NCBI GenBank assembly: GCA_024403005.1 | Contig: JAKSSQ010000054.1 | Coordinates: 1 to 10,052 of the forward strand | Length of the DNA: 10,052 bases | Direction: 5' to 3' | DNA from: Clostridia bacterium | GTDB lineage: Bacteria; Bacillota; Clostridia; Peptostreptococcales; Anaerovoracaceae | In this document: positions 6,589-10,052 of the stretch, piece after piece | Position numbering within the stretch: the first letter of the stretch is position 1 | Layout of the letters: the number at the start of each line of letters is the position of its first letter | The notes under the pieces: model-generated | Database searches by the model: none | The model's input: the letters and a program-made list of their open reading frames with translations, nothing else | What the model was told of the DNA's origin: nothing | Translations under genes and position numbers: made by a program

Positions 6589-6666
6589 CAATTATTAAGC
6601 CCTTTTCAGCCCTATTTGCTCACCGAAATAATTCAAGTTTAAAAAATTATATTCTGCAAGGATTTA

Positions 6667-6695
6667 TTGACTCTACGCACAAAAAAGAGTACAAT
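6667..6695 (+). promoter_or_regulatory. Strong sigma-A-like promoter of the permease/hydroxyacid dehydrogenase operon
   Basis: TTGACT (6667-6672) and TACAAT (6690-6695) are separated by exactly 17 bases, each a 5/6 match to consensus, with an A-rich spacer. Initiation near 6702 gives a leader of about 35 bases with AAAGGA (6724-6729) 7 bases before the permease ATG. Confidence 0.75.
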
Positions 6696-6696
6696 T

Positions 6697-6713
6697 TTTA
6701 TGTTTCGCATAAA
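6697..6713. promoter_or_regulatory. Inverted repeat at the predicted transcription start of lctP (possible operator)
   Basis: TTTATG (6697-6702) and CATAAA (6708-6713) form an exact dyad around TTTCG, starting one base past the -10 hexamer and spanning the predicted start site. A repressor bound here would block initiation; as RNA the stem would be weak (mostly A-U). Function is inferred from position only and a chance dyad in AT-rich DNA is possible. Confidence 0.3.
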
Positions 6714-6736
6714 TAAAAAATCGAAAGGAAACAACA

Positions 6737-8284
6737 ATGGACATTATCAATTTTATCCTTGCAATCTCACCGATCGCATTGGTACTCATTGGCATCATGC
6801 TTCTCAAGATGCCTGCATCCAAGATCGCTCCAATCGCTCTGCTTTGGGGCATGTTCCTTGCAATTGCTGTGTTTAACATCAACGATCTCACACTTAAAGA
6901 ACAGATCGTAACCCTCGATGCCAGCGTTTGGAAGGGTATTAAAGAAGGTTTCAAGATCGTAGTTATGATCTTCGGTGCGTTCACCATCCTCAACTCCCTT
7001 AAGTACACCGGAGCAATTGAGGACGTAAAGGCCGCAATCACTAATATTTCCGGCACAGACCGCCGTGTACAGTTAGTTATTGTTGGCTGCTTCGTACCTA
7101 TTTTCCTCGAAGGTGCAGCAGGCGCAGGCGCTCCCGCAGCTCTGGTAGCTCCCTTCCTTGTAGCTCTCGGCTTCAACCCGATCACATCCATCGTAATCGC
7201 ACTCTTAGGCGACTGCGTTTCCACATGCTGGGGCGGTGCCGGTCTGACCACAATCAACGGCGGTGCAGCTCTCGTAACCGCAGGTCTTTCCACACCGGGT
7301 CTCAACTCCGCAATGGCTGGCCACTATACATCTATAGCTCTTATCCTCGTACCCTTCATGGCCGTATTAATCGCATTCGGTCCCAAGGGCTTTAAGGGCG
7401 TTGTACACTACCTGCTCTTCGCAGGCGTATCCGCAGGCGCTGCAATGTTCTGCCTCTCCAACTTCGTTGGTCCCGAAATCACATCTCTGGGAACAGGCCT
7501 CATCGCAGTAATCCTTTCCGTAATCTTCATCAAGATCGTGCCCATTAAGACACCGGAAGAATTCAAATTCGTACAGGAAAGCACAGGTGTAAGAAAGTAC
7601 TCTGCATTCCAGGCTCTTTCTTCCTATGTATACATGATCATCCTTATCCCCCTGGTTCGCTATGGCGTACCTGCACTCTTCCCCGCAAACGGCTTCGCTA
7701 CAATGTGCCTCTTCGGCTACATTTCCTGGGTAGATGCAGTTATCTTCATCTGCGCTATGCTGGGCTGCCTTACACTCAAGATGGCAGGCAAGGATATTAA
7801 GGCAGTTATGAACCAGACATCCAAGACACTTACTCCCGTAATGATCACAATGGGCAGCTTACTCTGCCTCTCCTACATCATGCAGTCCCCCGCTACAGGC
7901 ATGATGAGCACAGTAGCTAAGACTATCGCAGCTATCGTAGGTCCCGCTTACCCCGCAGCTGCAGTATTCATCGGATCCTTCGGTTCCTTCATTACAGGTA
8001 CAGGTCTGGGCTCCAACATCATGTTCGCCGGTATGCACATCGAAGCTTCTCAGCTGCTCGGAATCAACCCCATCGTTGTATTCGGCGGCCAGAACGCTGC
8101 AGGCTCTCTGGGCAACCTCATCTGCCCCAACAACATCGTAGCTGCATGCGCTACAGTAGACCAGGTTGGCAACGAAGGCCAGGTTATGAAGCAGTCCTTC
8201 AAGGCATTCGGCGTTATCCTCGTACTGTACATGGTTCTTTCCATGGTTTACACATACATGCTCTACTCCGGTTTCGGAATGTAG
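6737..8284 (+). CDS. lctP: LctP-family L-lactate (2-hydroxyacid) permease
   Basis: A 515-residue, highly hydrophobic inner-membrane protein of the lactate permease family (LctP/LldP/GlcA), which takes up L-lactate, D-lactate or glycolate with a proton. Membrane segments are visible from the start (5-23, 30-47) through roughly a dozen helices to 490-508. The hallmark region PIFLEGAAGAGAPAALVAPF (121-140) corresponds to the EGxAGFGTPAAI motif; F and T of the common GFGTP are A and A here. The second hallmark, GNLICPNNIVAACATVDQVG (459-478), matches the late NIVAACATV re-entrant motif. Relatives are about 520-560 residues, so length is near normal. The start has AAAGGA 7 bases upstream. It is followed after 25 bases by an L-2-hydroxyacid dehydrogenase with its own AAAGGAG, so the two are surely co-transcribed. 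Codon use is very strongly biased (ATC, TTC, AAC, GCA, GTA), indicating high expression. Lactate versus larger hydroxyacids cannot be settled here. Confidence 0.93.
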   Translation: MDIINFILAISPIALVLIGIMLLKMPASKIAPIALLWGMFLAIAVFNINDLTLKEQIVTLDASVWKGIKEGFKIVVMIFGAFTILNSLKYTGAIEDVKAAITNISGTDRRVQLVIVGCFVPIFLEGAAGAGAPAALVAPFLVALGFNPITSIVIALLGDCVSTCWGGAGLTTINGGAALVTAGLSTPGLNSAMAGHYTSIALILVPFMAVLIAFGPKGFKGVVHYLLFAGVSAGAAMFCLSNFVGPEITSLGTGLIAVILSVIFIKIVPIKTPEEFKFVQESTGVRKYSAFQALSSYVYMIILIPLVRYGVPALFPANGFATMCLFGYISWVDAVIFICAMLGCLTLKMAGKDIKAVMNQTSKTLTPVMITMGSLLCLSYIMQSPATGMMSTVAKTIAAIVGPAYPAAAVFIGSFGSFITGTGLGSNIMFAGMHIEASQLLGINPIVVFGGQNAAGSLGNLICPNNIVAACATVDQVGNEGQVMKQSFKAFGVILVLYMVLSMVYTYMLYSGFGM

Positions 8285-8309
8285 TATGGTTAAATAAAGG
8301 AGTAATACA

Positions 8310-9254
8310 ATGAAGACAAGAAAAGTAGCAATTATCGGCCTCGGCCATGTTGGTGCTCACGTAGCATATACACTCTGCAACCAGGGAACAGTAGACGAAC
8401 TGGTATTAATCGATAAGGACGAAAAGAAGCTGGCAAGCGAAGTTCAGGACTTAAGAGACTGCATCGCTTACATGCCCTACCCCGTTAAGATTTCCGCAGG
8501 CGACTTCCCCGACCTCAAGGACTGCGACGTTGCAGTTAACGCAATCGGCAAGGTTGCTCTTCTGGAAACTCTCGACAGACTTACAGAACTCAACTTCACA
8601 ATTCCCGGCGTAAAGAGCTACATCGATAAGATTAACGATTCCGGCTTCAACGGAATCTTCATCAACATCACAAACCCCTGCGATCTGGTAACTTACACAT
8701 TCGCTAAGGGTCTCAAGCTCCCCAAGGGCCACATCTTCGGAACAGGCACAGGCCTGGATACTTCCAGACTCATCTCCGCTCTGGCTATCCAGACAGGCAT
8801 CGCTCACAACTCCATTAACGGCTACATGATGGGCGAACACGGCGCAAAGCAGTTCACACCCTGGTCCGCAGTTACATTCAACGGTATGCCTCTTGACACA
8901 TGGGAAAAGAAAGACGATCGCTTCAAGTTCGACCGCGATGCTTTCACTAAGGCAGCTATCGGTGGCGGCTGGGTAACATTCAGCGGCAAGAAGTGCACAG
9001 AATACGGCATCGCAGCAACTGCAGCTCGCATGGTAGAAGCAGTTCTCCGCGACGAAAAGGTTATTCTGCCCGCTTCCATCGGTCTTGAAGGCCAGTGGGG
9101 CGAATCTGATCTCTTCGTTGGCGTTCCCTGCCTCATCGGTAAGGACGGCGTAGAAGAAATCGTTGAAATCCCTCTCACAGAAGAAGAACTCGCAAAGTTC
9201 CACGAATGCTGCGACGGCGTTCGCAAGAACATGGAATACCTCAAGGATCTCTAA
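8310..9254 (+). CDS. L-2-hydroxyacid dehydrogenase, L-2-hydroxyisocaproate dehydrogenase-like (LDH/MDH superfamily)
   Basis: A 314-residue cytoplasmic NAD-dependent enzyme interconverting an L-2-hydroxyacid and its 2-oxoacid. GLGHVG (10-15) is the NAD loop, D35 in VLIDKD binds the adenosine ribose and favours NAD, R90 is the mobile-loop arginine that polarises the keto group, N122 lies in ITNPCD, GTGTGLDTSR (144-153) gives D150 and carboxylate-binding R153, and H177 in GEHG is the proton donor. The overall pattern (IIGLGxVG, TNPxD, GTGTxLDTxR, GEHGxxQFxxWS) follows Lactobacillus L-2-hydroxyisocaproate dehydrogenase more than ordinary LDH. The specificity loop after G80 (KVALLETLD) lacks the GxxQxPGETR sequence of LDH; alanine A83 falls at or near the Gln102 position, which would suit a bulkier side chain. 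AAAGGAG lies 7 bases before the ATG. Last gene of the permease operon, followed by a terminator; highly biased codons as in the permease. Confidence 0.92.
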   Translation: MKTRKVAIIGLGHVGAHVAYTLCNQGTVDELVLIDKDEKKLASEVQDLRDCIAYMPYPVKISAGDFPDLKDCDVAVNAIGKVALLETLDRLTELNFTIPGVKSYIDKINDSGFNGIFINITNPCDLVTYTFAKGLKLPKGHIFGTGTGLDTSRLISALAIQTGIAHNSINGYMMGEHGAKQFTPWSAVTFNGMPLDTWEKKDDRFKFDRDAFTKAAIGGGWVTFSGKKCTEYGIAATAARMVEAVLRDEKVILPASIGLEGQWGESDLFVGVPCLIGKDGVEEIVEIPLTEEELAKFHECCDGVRKNMEYLKDL

Positions 9255-9270
9255 TCCAAGGCAAATTCAT

Positions 9271-9304
9271 CCCCCGGAAGCTGGTTTTCCGGGGGTTTTT
9301 GTTT
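9271..9304 (+). terminator. Rho-independent terminator of the permease/dehydrogenase operon
   Basis: CCCCCGGAA (9271-9279) pairs perfectly with TTCCGGGGG (9287-9295) around a 7-base loop, followed by TTTTTGTTT (9296-9304). It begins 16 bases after the dehydrogenase stop. The end of the T tract touches the -35 of the dus promoter. Confidence 0.93.
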
Positions 9305-9337
9305 GCTAAAACCGCTTTTTCCCTTATACTTATATCT
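9303..9337 (+). promoter_or_regulatory. Candidate promoter giving a predicted leaderless dus mRNA
   Basis: TTGCTA (9303-9308, 4/6) and TATACT (9325-9330, 5/6) lie 16 bases apart. Initiation 8 bases past the -10 would fall on A9338, the first base of the start codon. The 20 bases before the ATG contain no purine-rich Shine-Dalgarno. Leaderless initiation is inferred. Confidence 0.5.
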
Positions 9338-10052
9338 ATGGTTAAACTTTATGCAGCGCCCCTTGAAGGGGTCACAGGCTATGTCTGGCGCAACGCCCAC
9401 CGGCAGATTTTCGGCGATGCGGACAAATACTACACGCCTTTCATCGCGCCCAACAAGCACCTGTGCTTTCAGACAAAAGAATTAAGAGACATAACCCAGG
9501 ACGAAGAGAATCTGGTTCCACAGCTTTTAACTTTCAACGCGGAGCACTTTATCTGGGCCGCAAGGGAGATGCAGTTCTACGGATATAACGAAGTGAACCT
9601 CAACCTGGGCTGCCCAAGCGGCACTGTTGTGGCCAAGGAAAAGGGCAGCGGCGCCCTGCGTGACCCAATCCGCCTGAATTGGTTTCTGGATGATATCTTC
9701 GAAGTCCTCACCGACATGAAGATCTCCGTAAAGACCAGAATCGGACTTAATAATGAAGAAGAATGGCCTGCAATCCTGGCGGTCTTCGAGCAGTATCCGA
9801 TCTGCGAGCTTACGGTGCACCCTCGCCTAAGAATCCAGCAGTACAAAGGCCTGGCAAACAGAGATCTCTTTAAAGAGCTTATGGGCAGCACCAAGCTGCC
9901 CCTAGTCTATAACGTCGACGTATATAAAGCAGATGACGAAGCTTTCACCTGGGGCTGCCCGGTAATGTCCGGAAGAGGCCTCATTACAGACCCGGCGCTC
10001 TTCCGCAAGGCAAAAGGCGGAAAAGCAGCTTCCAGAGAAGAATTCATAGCTT
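9338..10052 (+). CDS. dus: tRNA-dihydrouridine synthase family protein, first 238 residues, 3' end outside window
   Basis: FMN enzyme that reduces uridine to dihydrouridine in tRNA D-loops. The N-terminus LYAAPLEGVTGYVWR (4-18) is the family's FMN-binding PMxGVTxxxFR block and fixes the start. NLNLGCPSG (87-95) holds the catalytic cysteine C92, VKTRIG (131-136) supplies the FMN lysine K132, LTVHPR (158-163) the conserved histidine H161, and MSGRGLITDPALF (210-222) the FMN-phosphate loop ending the barrel. The strand usually read as GNGDI is YNVDV (191-195), an uncommon variant. Family length is about 310-330, so roughly 80-100 residues lie beyond base 10052. Codon use is much less biased than in the preceding operon, consistent with modest expression and a separate transcription unit. 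No Shine-Dalgarno is present. Which Dus subtype (which tRNA position) cannot be told. Confidence 0.92.
   Translation, partial: MVKLYAAPLEGVTGYVWRNAHRQIFGDADKYYTPFIAPNKHLCFQTKELRDITQDEENLVPQLLTFNAEHFIWAAREMQFYGYNEVNLNLGCPSGTVVAKEKGSGALRDPIRLNWFLDDIFEVLTDMKISVKTRIGLNNEEEWPAILAVFEQYPICELTVHPRLRIQQYKGLANRDLFKELMGSTKLPLVYNVDVYKADDEAFTWGCPVMSGRGLITDPALFRKAKGGKAASREEFIA

Noticed and set aside
6526..6591. Extended start (TTG at 6589-6591) for the cytidylate-kinase-like protein
   Set aside because: The extra 22 residues overlap the likely -35/-10, there is no SD before the TTG, and the family begins at the P-loop strand.
5824..6642. Plus-strand open frame of 272 codons opposite the kinase-like gene
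   Set aside because: Low-complexity Cys/Phe/Val-rich translation with no motif, lying over a minus-strand gene with a clear P-loop, SD and promoter.
6673..7305. Minus-strand open frame of 210 codons opposite the start of lctP
   Set aside because: No domain resemblance, Arg/Pro/Thr-rich, and it would cross the strong lctP promoter; the permease reading is certain.
8451..9203. Minus-strand open frame of 250 codons opposite the hydroxyacid dehydrogenase
   Set aside because: Antisense shadow with Cys-rich, motif-free translation; the sense gene has complete catalytic residues.

Overview
The window reads as ordinary chromosomal DNA of an anaerobic Gram-positive bacterium, most likely a Clostridia-type Firmicute. 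This is inferred from AGGAGG-type ribosome binding sites, sigma-A-like promoters, a TTG start, compact operons with short U-tailed terminators, and the protein families themselves (LctP permease, an L-2-hydroxyisocaproate-dehydrogenase-like enzyme, cytidylate-kinase-like protein, Uup-type ABC-F). Genus cannot be fixed by eye. There is no mobile element, CRISPR array, tRNA or rRNA, and no gene-free stretch over about 210 bases.

Layout. Bases 1-2051 hold a minus-strand cluster, in transcription order: a D-2-hydroxyacid dehydrogenase (TTG start), an amidohydrolase_2-family metal hydrolase, and the first third of a glutaminase that runs off the left edge. A terminator and a GC-rich hairpin (2093-2160) separate it from an upstream minus-strand pair: a class I/II aminotransferase overlapping a RidA-family protein by ATGA (2172-3805). 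A divergent intergenic region (3806-3948) leads to a plus-strand Uup-like ABC-F ATPase (3949-5763). This converges on a minus-strand cytidylate-kinase-like gene (5869-6525), with a bidirectional terminator between them. A second divergent region carries a strong promoter for a plus-strand pair: an LctP-family 2-hydroxyacid permease and an L-2-hydroxyacid dehydrogenase (6737-9254), closed by a strong terminator. A tRNA-dihydrouridine synthase starts at 9338 and runs off the right edge.

How it fits together. Much of the window concerns amino-nitrogen and 2-oxo/2-hydroxyacid chemistry: aminotransferase (amino acid to 2-oxoacid), RidA (enamine/imine clean-up), both D- and L-specific 2-hydroxyacid dehydrogenases, a hydroxyacid permease and a glutaminase. 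This suits an amino-acid- or lactate-fermenting anaerobe that moves reducing equivalents through 2-hydroxyacids. That link is inference; the individual family calls are firm.

The most notable non-coding signal is that two unrelated operon-head genes, the ABC-F ATPase and the Dus enzyme, lack a Shine-Dalgarno and have a -10-like hexamer ending 6-7 bases before the ATG, which predicts leaderless mRNAs. I see no clearly novel multi-gene system.
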